64,000 nt of DNA from Urinicoccus timonensis (GCF_900232945.1 NZ_OCTU01000001.1:39219-103218); one strand, 5' to 3'; shown: positions 1 through 10,400, counted from the first letter of the stretch. A program made the numbers and translations. Notes: a model not told the origin generated them from the letters alone.

Positions 1-60
1 CACTTACTGTGCTTGCTCATATACTAATAGTATAAGAACAGCTTTAAGCATAGTTCTTAA

Positions 61-216
61 AAATGAACCTAATCATCTATGATAAAATTATAGATATTAG
101 GGATGAAATGGGATTGTTTTATGTGCTTGCTGGGTTTCCAATTTAGGAATTACTCATTTGGTAGACTCCACCCTCATTCCATTGCCTTTCATCTTTTCGG
201 TTGGTTAGGTTCATTT
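61..216 (+). ncRNA. Candidate IS110 bridge RNA
   Basis: AAATGAACCTAA at 61-72 is exactly complementary to TTAGGTTCATTT at 205-216, a 12-bp stem enclosing about 132 bases. A nested pair, GATGAAA at 102-108 with TTTCATC at 187-193, lies inside. No open reading frame explains the region and it sits immediately 5' of an IS110 transposase gene. IS110 elements are known to express a guide RNA of about this size from this position, with internal loops that recognise target and donor. The loop assignments were not worked out. Confidence 0.45.
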
Positions 217-292
217 ATTGATTACCTGTATAACTCGTGAGCCTGTTGTGGTTTTGGATTAACAGGGCATCCCAAATTATAGGAGGTATATT

Positions 293-1570
293 ATGTCAGA
301 AAAAATTGTTGTAGGAATTGATGTGAGTAAAGCTTTCAGTGATATCTGTATTCTATCACCTAATAATGACATCATCAAAAGACTTAAAATTTCTAATGAT
401 ATTACTGGTATGAAGTCGCTCATCTATGTACTTGAAAAGGTAGAAGATGAGTACAAAGACAGAGCAGTAATTATCATGGAAGCTACTGCACACTATCATC
501 AAATTTTAGCTAATTTTTTCCGTAAGCATAATTACGAAGTCATTGTAATTAATCCGATTCAAAGTGGAGCATTGAAAAATATCAATATCCGAAAAATTAA
601 ATCAGATAAAACAGATGCATATAATATAGCGTTGCTATATCGTATTAAGAATTACAACGAAACAATTACACACTCAGATACCGTTAACAGTATCAAAAAG
701 CTTTGCAGACAGCATAAAGAATTGACGGATGAAATTGTGGAACACATCAACCGATTAATCGCTTTTTTAGATATTTCCTTTCCAGATTTCAAAAAAGTAT
801 TTACGGATTTACAAGGTAAAACACCTTTGTCTTTGCTTGAAAAATATCCTACTATACAAGAAGTATTATCTCCTGAAAATAAGCAAGATATTATTCAACT
901 GATAAAAGAAAATTCACATAAAAGCAACTCCTATGCCGAAGTAAAATATGAAAAACTATTGAAAGCTGCTGAAAAATCTATTGAAGTTTGTATAGTAAGC
1001 CTTAGTTCGGCAGTACTTATTCAAACAACTGTAAGAGTTATTTTTAGTTTACAGGAAGCTTTGAAAGCAATCGATGATGAAATCAAAAGATTATCTCTTT
1101 TAGATGAAAAGTTTCATAAAGAAATAGTGCTTTTACAAAGTATTCCAGGCGTTGGAGAGTATACAGCATGTGTCGTTTTATCAGAGCTTGGAGATATATC
1201 TAATTTCTCGAAACCGAAAGAATTAGTTGCCTTCTTTGGCTTGGATCCAGGAGTAACTCAAAGTGGAACATACAATAGGAAAAACAATAAAATCTCTAAA
1301 AGAGGATCACCTCATGTTCGCTCAATTCTCCATATGCTGGCAAAATCTAATGTGTATCCAAATCGCAACCGAGAGTATTTAAATCCTGTTATGCGAGCTT
1401 ATTTTGAAAAGAAAATAGCTGAAAAACCATACAAAGTTGTAATGTGTGCAATTATGCGAAAGATGGTTCAAATTATTTTTGCTGTTCTCAGAAACCAAAA
1501 ATCATTTGAATTAAGAACACCCGAAGAACATCAAAAACTAATTCGAGAAAAAAGTAAGTTAGTCGCATAA
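293..1570 (+). CDS. IS110-family transposase
   Basis: This 425-residue recombinase moves the IS110 element by an RNA-guided mechanism. The N-terminal RuvC-like DEDD domain begins with VVGIDVSKAFSDICIL, holding the first acidic residue, and continues to about residue 160. The C-terminal Transposase_20 domain starts near residue 280 with IPGVGEYTACVVLSELGDI and includes the GLDPGVTQSG segment with the conserved nucleophile-bearing serine region. The ATG is preceded by AGGAGG seven bases upstream. Length is normal for the family and there is no frameshift, so the enzyme may be active. It lies just upstream of the metallophore locus. Confidence 0.95.
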   Translation: MSEKIVVGIDVSKAFSDICILSPNNDIIKRLKISNDITGMKSLIYVLEKVEDEYKDRAVIIMEATAHYHQILANFFRKHNYEVIVINPIQSGALKNINIRKIKSDKTDAYNIALLYRIKNYNETITHSDTVNSIKKLCRQHKELTDEIVEHINRLIAFLDISFPDFKKVFTDLQGKTPLSLLEKYPTIQEVLSPENKQDIIQLIKENSHKSNSYAEVKYEKLLKAAEKSIEVCIVSLSSAVLIQTTVRVIFSLQEALKAIDDEIKRLSLLDEKFHKEIVLLQSIPGVGEYTACVVLSELGDISNFSKPKELVAFFGLDPGVTQSGTYNRKNNKISKRGSPHVRSILHMLAKSNVYPNRNREYLNPVMRAYFEKKIAEKPYKVVMCAIMRKMVQIIFAVLRNQKSFELRTPEEHQKLIREKSKLVA

Positions 1571-1937
1571 ATTATTAAAAGTGTTGCCTCAAAAAATGAA
1601 AGTATATGAGGTTTATTTGCTATGCACATTTTTAAGTTCTGTGACTGAAAAATATTTTAACATTTTTTTAAAATAACTATTGACTTTCTTAGTTGGTCTA
1701 TTAAAGTTATAAGCGTTAAGCGTTTATTAGGTTTTATTAATTATACCGCATTTATTGATACAAATAAACAATATAAGATAAACTTCAAGGAATATTCCAA
1801 AAATTACTTTTAAATAGGGATTTTTATAAGTATAATGGAATAGTGTAAATATTAAGGAAATCATATTCTAAGTTCTTTAATTTCGTATTTACTAAATCTG
1901 GATGTAATTATTTTTATTTTTGAGGGAGGGATAATCC
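1571..1937. other. Intergenic: IS right flank and regulator leader
   Basis: No gene is visible here. The stretch holds the right flank of the IS110 element and the leader of the DtxR-type gene. TATAAT at 1831-1836 could be a -10 element but has no good -35 at 17 bases. TTGACT at 1680-1685 is a possible -35 for another promoter, with TTATAA at 1707-1712 too far away for an ideal spacer. The insertion may have separated the regulator from older upstream sequence. Confidence 0.4.
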
Positions 1938-2309
1938 ATTCTACACAGGGAATTTGCAGAGGAAAATTATTTAGAAGCTATATATATTTTATCTTTGGAA
2001 AAAGATGAAGTAAGAAACATGGATCTTGCTAATTACTTAGAGTATAAAAGACCCACTATTACAAGAATGCTAAAAAAACTTGAAAATAAAGGGTTGATTA
2101 TTTATGGTGAAGATAAAATAATACACTTAACAGAGGAGTCAAAAACATTTTGCAAAAAAATGTATACAAGGCATAAATATTTAACGGACGTATTTATAAG
2201 ACTTGGAATAGATGCAAAAAATGCTGAAGACGAAGCTTGTCTTATAGAGCATGTTATTTCTGATGAAACTTTTGAAAAATTAAAAAAACATTTCGATTAT
2301 AATTTATAG
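1938..2309 (+). CDS. DtxR/MntR-family metal-dependent repressor, probable AUU start
   Basis: The protein should repress the downstream siderophore operon when metal is plentiful, as DtxR-type regulators do. The winged helix reads REFAEENYLEAIYILS, then LANYLEYKRPTITRMLKKLE and NKGLI, followed by a short helical dimerisation region; no SH3 domain is present (123 residues). The N-terminal helix that defines the family lies upstream of the first TTG (1995) and is open back to a stop at 1932-1934. The only plausible initiator there is ATT at 1938, seven bases after GGGAGGG (1924-1930). An AUU start is rare (infC is the classic case), so either translation is held low or an ATG was lost by one substitution. 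Its role fits EqbA of the equibactin locus. Confidence 0.8.
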   Translation: MLHREFAEENYLEAIYILSLEKDEVRNMDLANYLEYKRPTITRMLKKLENKGLIIYGEDKIIHLTEESKTFCKKMYTRHKYLTDVFIRLGIDAKNAEDEACLIEHVISDETFEKLKKHFDYNL

Positions 2310-2310
2310 T

Positions 2311-2358
2311 AAATAGCATAGATGACTCGCATAATGAGATGTCTATGCTATTTTTATT
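2311..2358 (+). terminator. Rho-independent terminator after the DtxR-type gene
   Basis: AAATAGCATAG at 2311-2321 pairs with CTATGCTATTT at 2343-2353, followed by a T-rich run. It separates the regulator transcript from the biosynthetic operon. Confidence 0.75.
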
Positions 2359-2393
2359 TTTAAAATTATATTTTTAAAAACATCTCAAAGCTA

Positions 2394-2446
2394 TTGATAA
2401 AAGCTATCAAATGGTATATAATAATTTTGAGTTAGCCAATACTAAC
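2394..2446 (+). promoter_or_regulatory. Promoter and DtxR-like operator of the metallophore operon
   Basis: TTGATA (2394-2399) and TATAAT (2417-2422) are separated by exactly 17 bases. Immediately downstream, over the expected transcription start, lies GTTAGCCAATACTAAC (2431-2446), an inverted repeat with TTAG and CTAA half sites that resembles the DtxR/IdeR box. A DtxR-family gene lies just upstream, so metal-dependent repression of the whole operon is the likely arrangement. Binding is inferred. Confidence 0.65.
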
Positions 2447-2471
2447 AGAAAATAAATAAAAAGGTGAATTT

Positions 2472-3224
2472 ATGTCAAAAAACTTTGAAATATTAAATAA
2501 AGAAATTAATGAAAATAATATAATAGCAAATCTTTTTATATTCCCGTTTGCAGGTGGTGGAGTGTCTGCATTTAGAAAATGGAAAGATGAATTTGAAGAT
2601 ATAAAATTACTTGTTGCTCAATATCCAGGAAGAGAAAACAGGTTTTCTGAAAAGGCTATAAGTGACATTAACATCCTAGTGGATAGTTTATTTGAAGATA
2701 TGAAAGAAAATTTTGATTTTAGAAAACCTTATTATTTATTTGGACACAGTATGGGAACAAAAATAGTTTATGAACTTGCATTAAGAATTAAAAATTCGGA
2801 TTACATAAATCCAAGAGGAATAATAATATCAGGAGGACGAGCACCATTATATAAAGAACCTCATCCAATTTATCATCTTGACGATGACGGATTTATAGAA
2901 GGCTTGAGAAGATATGAAGGAACACCAAAAGAAATTCTAGATAATAAGGATTTAATTTCCATTTTCTTACCAACACTGAGGGCAGATTTTGTAATAGATG
3001 AAGACTATCAAGACACAAAGTTTGAGAAATTAGAATCACCTATACTAGGTTTTATGGGAGATAAAGATCAAGAAATGACCTTAGATGAACTTACAAAATG
3101 GCAAGATTATACAACAAAAGAATTCACTTATAGATATATAGATGGCAAGCATATGTTTGTCAACACATCTCCTGATAGTGTCATTAAAGAGATAAAAGAG
3201 TTTATAAAAGTAAATGAAAATTGA
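2472..3224 (+). CDS. Type II (editing) thioesterase
   Basis: This is a stand-alone alpha/beta-hydrolase thioesterase of the GrsT/YbtT type that clears misloaded carrier domains on NRPS lines. Family marks are FPFAGGGVSAFRKW near residue 25, the nucleophile elbow GHSMG near residue 95, an Asp in MGDKDQEM, and the C-terminal catalytic His in DGKHMFVN. At 250 residues it is full length. It is the first gene of the operon behind the DtxR-type operator and its end overlaps the phosphopantetheinyl transferase gene by 11 bases. The position matches EqbB of the equibactin locus. Confidence 0.92.
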   Translation: MSKNFEILNKEINENNIIANLFIFPFAGGGVSAFRKWKDEFEDIKLLVAQYPGRENRFSEKAISDINILVDSLFEDMKENFDFRKPYYLFGHSMGTKIVYELALRIKNSDYINPRGIIISGGRAPLYKEPHPIYHLDDDGFIEGLRRYEGTPKEILDNKDLISIFLPTLRADFVIDEDYQDTKFEKLESPILGFMGDKDQEMTLDELTKWQDYTTKEFTYRYIDGKHMFVNTSPDSVIKEIKEFIKVNEN

Positions 3225-3906
3225 AGAATACGAGATAAGAAAAATTAAAGATTTTCTTACTTTAGAAGATTTAAAAGATAAATTAGCTAGTAATAATTTA
3301 ATACTAATTAAGGCTTATACAGATAAATTATTAGAAGAAAAATTACCTCCTTACTTAACTAAAGAGGAGATAAAAAAATCAAAGGATTATAAATCAGAAA
3401 TAGCAAAAATTAATTATCTAGTATCAAAGGCAATACTTAATTTAGCCCTAAAAGGTTTACTAGAAAAAGAAATTGATGATTTAACAGTCAAAAGAGATAA
3501 AAATAATAAACCCTACGTAGAAAGCACTCTAGGATTAAAGTTTAACATCTCACATACTGAAGGCTTAATTTTGTTAGCTTTTTTTAAAAGAGAAGTAGGG
3601 GTAGATATTGAAAAAATAAATTATAAATTTGAGTTTAAAGATATATTAGAAAACTGTTTTACTAGAGATGAAATTATAAATATAAATAACAATATAATAA
3701 GTTTCTATAGATATTGGACTGCAAAAGAAGCCTATCTTAAATGTGATGGGATTGGTCTTATAAGAAATTTGAGAGAAATTGAAATAATTTCTTATGGAAA
3801 TAAAGTTATAGAAATTAGCGATAATAAAAACAATATAATAAGTAGATTACAGCCATTAAATTATGATGGCAAATATGTCGGAGCAATATGCTTGGAGGAA
3901 AAATAA
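3214..3906 (+). CDS. Sfp-type 4'-phosphopantetheinyl transferase
   Basis: The enzyme transfers the phosphopantetheine arm of CoA to the serine of each carrier domain, converting the NRPSs in this locus to their active form. The Mg-binding and catalytic motifs are visible as VGVDIEK (near residue 130) and the YWTAKEAYLKCDG segment (near residue 170). Its 230 residues match the Sfp class rather than the short AcpS class. The ATG overlaps the thioesterase gene, and the stop codon TAA shares its last A with the start of the next gene, so the genes are probably translationally coupled. Confidence 0.93.
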   Translation: MKIEEYEIRKIKDFLTLEDLKDKLASNNLILIKAYTDKLLEEKLPPYLTKEEIKKSKDYKSEIAKINYLVSKAILNLALKGLLEKEIDDLTVKRDKNNKPYVESTLGLKFNISHTEGLILLAFFKREVGVDIEKINYKFEFKDILENCFTRDEIININNNIISFYRYWTAKEAYLKCDGIGLIRNLREIEIISYGNKVIEISDNKNNIISRLQPLNYDGKYVGAICLEEK

Positions 3907-5492
3907 TGAACATTGAATTAAAAGAAAAATTAGAAAAAATTTATGATGAACAAGTGTGGCCGCATATAACCTTAGGAGAATTTATTGAAGATTGTGCTAA
4001 AAAATATGGGGATAAAATTGCCTTAGTAGATGGAGATGTTGAATTTTCATATCAAGAATTAAATAGAAAAGCTTGCCATTATGCCAATGGTTTATTGAAA
4101 GCTGGATTTAAAAAGGGAGATAGAATCGTTCTTCAACTTCCTAATTGTCACGAATTTGTTATTATCCTTTTTGCCATGTTTAAGATTGGTTTGATTCCAG
4201 TATTATCACTTCCAGCTCATAGGAAAAATGAAATAAAGGGAATATTAGAAAAATCAGGGGCAAAAGCATATATAGCTAAGGATAAATATCTTGGCTTTTC
4301 ATATGTTGATATGATAAGAGAAGTAAAGGAAGAATTAAATATAGATTTTGAAGTTTATATTCTTGGAGATAATCAAGGATATAAAAATTTTTACAATCTT
4401 GATGATAAAGATTATTTATCTCAACAAATAGAGATCAATTATAAAGAGATAGGATTATTACTTTTATCAGGAGGCACAACTGGTATACCCAAATTGATAC
4501 CAAGGAGACACTGCGATTATATCTATGTAGCGAAAGAAACTGCAAAGAGATGTAAAATGGATCAAGACAGTATTTATCTAGCTTCTCTTCCTATTGCTCA
4601 CAACTTTCCTTTATGTTGCCCAGGGATATTAGGAACATTTTTTATAGGCGGCAAAGTTGTTTTATGCTCAGTAACAAGCCCAGATGAAATCTTGCCTTTA
4701 ATTGAAGAAGAAATGGTTACTATAACGGGCTTAGTTCCTGCTATGGCAAATATATGTATAGATTTTATAAAGGTAGATGATTATGACATATCATCATTAA
4801 AGGTTCTTCAAGTTGGAGGTTCGGTTTTAGAAGAAAAACTTGCAGAAAAAATAGAAAGAGAATTTGGGTGCAAATTACAACAAATTTTCGGAATAGCTGA
4901 AGGTCTGATTATGACAACTTCTTTAGATGATGATAGTAAAACTATATTTACAACTCAAGGTAAACCTATAAGTGAGTTTGATGAATTGTTAATAGTTGAT
5001 GAAGATGGAGAAGAAGTCAAAGATGAAGATTACGGAGAACTTATAGTTAGAGGCTCTTACACAATTTATGGCTATTATAAGCTCCCAGAAGTAAATAAAA
5101 GATGTATAGACAAAGATTTATATTTCAAAACTGGAGATAAGGCAAGGAAACTAAAAGATGGGAATTATCAGGTAGTTGGAAGAATTTCAGAAACAATAAA
5201 TAGGGCTGGAGAAAAAATCACCCCTTCTGAAATTGAAGATATTTTACTATCCAATGAGAATATAGGAGATGTTCAAGTTGTAGGAGTGCCTGATGAACTT
5301 TTGGGAGAAAAAATAGGAGTATTCATATTAAAAGATGAGAAGGACGAACTCTCATTAGAAGATATCAGGACATTTCTAGCAAATAAAAATGTAGCGGAAT
5401 TTAAATTACCAGATTCTATAAAATATATAGATTCATGGCCGCTAACTGCTTTGGGGAAAATTGATAGAAATAAATTAAAAAGAATAGAGTGA
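3906..5492 (+). CDS. Salicylate/2,3-dihydroxybenzoate-AMP ligase
   Basis: A stand-alone adenylation enzyme that activates an aryl acid and loads it onto the ArCP domain of the next protein. It has the core motif LLLSGGTTGIPKLIPRR near residue 190, a histidine-containing SLPIAHNFPLCCPG segment typical of DhbE/YbtE enzymes near residue 230, FKTGDKAR near 410, and the C-terminal catalytic lysine in LTALGKIDRNKL. An earlier in-frame ATG exists at 3888, but the GGAGG at 3893-3897 fits the ATG at 3906, giving 528 residues. No salicylate or DHB synthase lies in the window, so the starter acid must come from elsewhere. Confidence 0.92.
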   Translation: MNIELKEKLEKIYDEQVWPHITLGEFIEDCAKKYGDKIALVDGDVEFSYQELNRKACHYANGLLKAGFKKGDRIVLQLPNCHEFVIILFAMFKIGLIPVLSLPAHRKNEIKGILEKSGAKAYIAKDKYLGFSYVDMIREVKEELNIDFEVYILGDNQGYKNFYNLDDKDYLSQQIEINYKEIGLLLLSGGTTGIPKLIPRRHCDYIYVAKETAKRCKMDQDSIYLASLPIAHNFPLCCPGILGTFFIGGKVVLCSVTSPDEILPLIEEEMVTITGLVPAMANICIDFIKVDDYDISSLKVLQVGGSVLEEKLAEKIEREFGCKLQQIFGIAEGLIMTTSLDDDSKTIFTTQGKPISEFDELLIVDEDGEEVKDEDYGELIVRGSYTIYGYYKLPEVNKRCIDKDLYFKTGDKARKLKDGNYQVVGRISETINRAGEKITPSEIEDILLSNENIGDVQVVGVPDELLGEKIGVFILKDEKDELSLEDIRTFLANKNVAEFKLPDSIKYIDSWPLTALGKIDRNKLKRIE

Positions 5493-5504
5493 AAGGAGCA
5501 GAAC

Positions 5505-7445
5505 ATGGAATTTGATGCGAGAAAAGAAATTAAACTAATAATTGAAAAATGGTTAAAAGATACCTTGAAGAAATCAGACATAAAAGAAAATGACAATTTA
5601 ATAGAAAAAGGCTTAAGTTCCATGCAAGTAATGCAACTTTCAGGAATTCTTAAAAAAGAAGGACTTAGAATATCCTTCGCAAAGCTCATTGAGAAGCCTA
5701 CACTTAATTCATGGTTTGACCTAGTAGCTAATTCAAAAATTATTAAGAAACATTCAAAAGATAATAAGAAATCAAATGATGGCAAAGATTCATTCAATCT
5801 TACAGATGTTCAATATTCTTATTTTATAGGCAGAAGTGATGATCAAACTCTAGGTGGAGTGGGTTGTCATGCCTATATTGAAATAGATGGAAAAGATATA
5901 GATTATAAAAGATTGAATGATGCGTGGAATAAACTTCAATATAGACATCCAATGCTCAGAGCAAGATTCACAGAAGATGGAAAGCAAGAAATATTAGATA
6001 AACCTTTTAGTGAAGAAATTGAAGTTTTGGATTTATCTAATTTAGATGGTGAAGAAAACAAAATTAGACTAGACGAAATACGAGAAAGTTTATCTCATAG
6101 AAAACTTAGAGTAGAAATGGGAGAAGTCGCAGGATTAAAACTTGCAAATCTGTCACAGAATAGAAATAAAATTTTCTTTGATTTAGATTTACTTGTTGCC
6201 GATGTCATGAGTATGAGTATTCTTTTGAAAGAATTAGGAGAATTGTATTTAGGAAAAGAATTAGATAATCTAAACAATTATACTTTTAAAGACTATATAA
6301 ACAATCTTGAAGTAGACTCTGAAACTTATAAAAAAGACCAAGAGTTTTGGAAAGATAAAATAGACTCATTTGAGATAGAAAGACCTAATTTACCATTAAA
6401 GAAAGCTCCTGAACAAATTAAAGAAACGAGATTCACTAGAAGAAAACGAGTTATTGAAAAAGATAAATGGAGCAAAATAAAAGAGCTTGCAGCAAGCTAT
6501 AAATCTACGCCATCAATGGTTTTATTAACTGCGTATGCTTTAATTCTAGAAAGATGGACTAACCAAGATAAGTTTTTTATAAATTTACCATTATTTAATA
6601 GAGATCTTTCAAACGAAAACTTGAAAGATATGGTGGCAGACTTTACAAATATCTTATTAGTAGAACATGAAAGAAAAAATGATACTTCTTTCCTAGAAAC
6701 TTTGAATAGAATAAGCGAAACCTTTATAGACAATGCTAGTCATTCATCTTATAGTGGAGTACAAGTTCAAAGGGATATATCAAAATCACAGGGTACAAGC
6801 CTTAATGTAGCACCTGTAGTTTTTGCGTGCAACATAGACTATCCACTAGAAACTGAAATTTCAAGGAAAGCTTTGGGCAAAATTACATATATGGTATCAC
6901 AAACTCCAGGAATATGGTTAGATTTCCAATCTTATATAAAAGATGGAGATTTAGTATTATGCTGGGATAGTGTAGATGAACTTTTCCCTGAAAAAATGTT
7001 AGATGATATGTTGAATTCTTTAGAAAAACAACTTTTAAGGCTAACTAAATATGATGATTGGATTGCAAAAAATGAAATTTCAAATAATTATTTACAATAT
7101 AGAGAGTATAAAGAGTGTAATTTTAATTATAATAAGCTTCAAAGCATTGATGTACCTTTAGGTGAAAAGTCGAGAGTTGATGCAATAAATCTAACAGTAA
7201 CACAAAACAAAATAATTGCTATATGGAAAAAGCATCTAGATATGAGAGAAATATCTATTTATGATAATTATTTTAAAATTGGAGGTGATAGCTTAAAAGC
7301 TATGGGTATAATCAATGAAATTAAAAGGGTTTTTAAATTAGAAAACCAAATTTCAATGAACTTAATATTTACAAATCTAACAATAGAAAGAATATCGGAT
7401 AAGATTGATGAAATTCTTGAAGATATAGAAGTTTATTCAATTTAA
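5505..7445 (+). CDS. NRPS: aryl carrier - cyclisation - peptidyl carrier (ArCP-Cy-PCP)
   Basis: A short assembly-line protein of 646 residues. The N-terminal carrier has LIEKGLSSMQVMQL, with the phosphopantetheine serine near residue 38. The cyclisation domain follows, with its diagnostic DxxxxDxxS as DLLVADVMS near residue 228. A C-terminal carrier has IGGDSLKAM near residue 593. There is no adenylation domain, so the C-terminal carrier must be loaded with cysteine in trans, most likely by the single A domain of the next protein. Expected chemistry is condensation of the aryl group with Cys and heterocyclisation to an aryl-thiazoline, as in the first half of yersiniabactin HMWP2. An SD (AAAGGAG) precedes the ATG. 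Confidence 0.9.
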   Translation: MEFDARKEIKLIIEKWLKDTLKKSDIKENDNLIEKGLSSMQVMQLSGILKKEGLRISFAKLIEKPTLNSWFDLVANSKIIKKHSKDNKKSNDGKDSFNLTDVQYSYFIGRSDDQTLGGVGCHAYIEIDGKDIDYKRLNDAWNKLQYRHPMLRARFTEDGKQEILDKPFSEEIEVLDLSNLDGEENKIRLDEIRESLSHRKLRVEMGEVAGLKLANLSQNRNKIFFDLDLLVADVMSMSILLKELGELYLGKELDNLNNYTFKDYINNLEVDSETYKKDQEFWKDKIDSFEIERPNLPLKKAPEQIKETRFTRRKRVIEKDKWSKIKELAASYKSTPSMVLLTAYALILERWTNQDKFFINLPLFNRDLSNENLKDMVADFTNILLVEHERKNDTSFLETLNRISETFIDNASHSSYSGVQVQRDISKSQGTSLNVAPVVFACNIDYPLETEISRKALGKITYMVSQTPGIWLDFQSYIKDGDLVLCWDSVDELFPEKMLDDMLNSLEKQLLRLTKYDDWIAKNEISNNYLQYREYKECNFNYNKLQSIDVPLGEKSRVDAINLTVTQNKIIAIWKKHLDMREISIYDNYFKIGGDSLKAMGIINEIKRVFKLENQISMNLIFTNLTIERISDKIDEILEDIEVYSI

Positions 7446-7465
7446 TAAAAGAAAGGATGGATTTA

Positions 7466-10400
7466 ATGAGTATAACAGAATTACTAGATATTTTAAACAA
7501 TAAAAATATAGTTGTTTGGAAAGAGGGTTGTAACGTAAAGTTTAAAGCACCTAAGGGGAGTTTAACAGATGAATTAAAAGAACAACTTAAGATTAATAAA
7601 TCAATGCTTTTAGAATATTTGGATAAAGAAAAAAACATATATTTTAAAAGAGATGAAATAAATCGTTATGAGGAATTTGATTTAACAGAAATACAGAGTT
7701 CATATTTATTGGGAAGGAATACAGCATTTGAATTGGGTGGTGTGGGTTGCCATGGGTATATGGAAATTGAATATAACGAGCTTTTAGATAAGGACAAAAT
7801 AGAGATAGCATGGAATAAAGTCATAAAAAAGCATGATATGCTTAGAGCAATCATATATAAGAATGGTAAACAAAAAGTGCAAAAGGATGTACCATTTGTT
7901 GAAATTGAAGAGAATTTTTCAATAGATGAAAAAGAATTAGATTTGAGGGAGAAATTAGCTAACAAACAGTATAAAATTGGTGAATGGCCAATGTGTGATA
8001 TTGCAATAACTAAAATAAATGAAAAAACGTTGCTTCACTTTTCTGTTGATATGATAGTTGCTGACTATATAAGCATGAATATCATATTGAAAGATTTAGA
8101 AGATTTTTATTATAACCCCGAAAAAGAAGCGTGTAATTCTAGTAGCTATAGAGATATCGTTATATATGAAAAAGAGAGAAAACAAAATAAAAGTGCTAAT
8201 AGCCAAGAAGATAAAAAATATTGGGAAAATAAGATAGAAAATATGGGAAACTCACCATTCTTACCGACACTAAAGACTGTAGATATAGAAGATAGCTCTT
8301 TTCTTCAAAAAAGTATTTTTTTAAATGAAGACATGTGGAGTAAACTCTGCGATTTGTCAAAAAATATCGGTGTAACTGTGTCGGCTGTGGTTATGTCAGT
8401 ATTGTCAGAAATAGTATATTACTGGTCAGGTACAAATAAATTTTGCATAAACACCACTTTATTTAAGAGGAGTTCTTTAAATATAAAAGATATTAATGAA
8501 ATAGTGGGAGATTTTACGGATGTGAATGTATCGGCAATAGATATAGACAGTAAATTAACATTTAAAGATAGAATAATAAATCTGCAAAAGAATTTATGGA
8601 TGGATATGGAACATAACTCATTTTCTGGAGTTGAAGTTCTAAGAATGCTTAGCAGATTAAAAGGTGAGAATGTTGTAGTGCCATTAGTTTTTACAAGCAC
8701 AGTTGGTCTGTCAAATGAAAATGACGTATTGTTAAAGCGAAAAGTCAATTATAAAATCAGCCAAACACCTCAAGTTTATATTGATTGTCAGTTAGCAGAA
8801 GAAAAGACAGGAGCTAGGATAAATTGGGATATTAGAAAATTTGTGTTTGATCAAGTTGTCATGGATGAAATGTTTGCAGGTTTTGTAAATATAATTAAGG
8901 AACTATGTAAAAATCCGTATAAAATCCTAGATTTGAAAAATCCAGTGGAATTACCTGAAAATATTCTGCAAGTTAGACATGATATTAATTCAACACAAAG
9001 AAAATTTCCAAAAAGAACTTTAGGAGATGGATTTTTAAAAATGCTAAATAAAAATCCAGAGAAAACAGCTCTAATTTTCAAGGGAAATACTTATTCTTAT
9101 AGAAAATTAAGCTTATATGTTAGTTCGATAATGGAAGCTTTAAAAAATAATAAAATAAAATCTGGAGATAGAATAGCAGTTAATATTGAAAAAAATGAGT
9201 GGCAGATTGCATCTGTACTAGCTATTGTATTAAGCGGCGCTGTATATGTTCCAATAGACGTAGACCAGCCAATTAATAGAAAAAACAAGATTCTAAAAAA
9301 GTCAGATGTTAAAGTGGTTCTATCATGTGATGAAGAGCTGAGCAATTCTGAATTTAAAAATATAAATTTACACAATATTTCTTTAAGTGAATTTAATAGC
9401 ATGAAAGATTTAAATTTAGAAAAATATTACATGGATGATGCTTATATAATCTTTACTTCTGGGACTACTGGTGAACCTAAGGGTGTAAGAATAACGCATG
9501 ATGCAGTTATGAATACAATAATTGATGTCAATGAAAGATATAGGATAAAAGAAACAGACGTGTTTTTAGGATTAGCAAAATTATCCTTTGATTTATCGGT
9601 ATATGATATATTTGGGTGTTTTGATATTGGGGGAACATTAGTACTACCAGAATCAGAGAAGACAAATGATTCAAAGTATATTTATGATTTAATGTTGCTT
9701 CATAGAGTAACTATTTGGAGCTCTGTGCCAGCTCAAATGCAACTGATAGTTAATTATTTAGAGGCATCTGAAAAAATAAAAAAGAGTGAATATTTAAGAC
9801 TATGTATGTTGTCGGGAGATTGGATTCCAACAAATTTACCAAGTAGAGTATACAATATTTTTGAAAATGTGAAGCTTGTTAGCATGGGTGGGGCTACAGA
9901 AGCATCAATTTGGTCTATCTATTATAATATAGGTAAAAATGAGAAATTTGATATTAGTGTTCCATATGGATACCCTATGTCAAATCAAAAATTTTTCGTT
10001 TTAAACAGAGATTTAAATCCTTGCCCCGACTATGTTAAAGGTGGATTGTATATTGGCGGTAAGGGAATATCCAAGGGATACATCGGAGATGAAAAATTAA
10101 ATAAAGAACAATTTATAAGAACAAGAGATGGAGAAATTATATATAAAACAGGTGATACAGGTTATTATTTAAAAAATGGTTTAATTATTTTTACTGGTAG
10201 AGAGTCTGGAGATGGACAAATAAAAATTCATGGATATAGAATAGAATTATCAGAGATAGAGGATGCAATTGTTTCTTATAACAAAGTAGATTCTGCACAA
10301 GTTGTATATACAAAAGGGAAATCTTTAGATGGTAAAATAAATGCTGTGGTTACTCCTAAAATTAAAAGTTATATATCTAATGATTTTTATTTGGGTTGCG

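Larger units (their letters stand above)
61..1570 (+). mobile_element. IS110-family insertion sequence (ends not resolved)
   Basis: The element consists of a DEDD transposase gene preceded by a structured non-coding region of more than 200 bases. A long upstream region is typical of the IS110 subgroup, in which the left end encodes the guide (bridge) RNA; IS1111 members carry it downstream instead. IS110 elements lack conventional terminal inverted repeats, so the exact ends cannot be called from one copy. The outer limits given here are only the supported parts. Confidence 0.6.

Noticed and set aside
5273-5797. Long minus-strand frame across the end of the AMP ligase and the start of the first NRPS
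   Set aside because: It is antisense to two well-supported genes, has no SD, and its low-complexity Ser/Phe-rich translation is typical of a shadow frame in AT-rich DNA.
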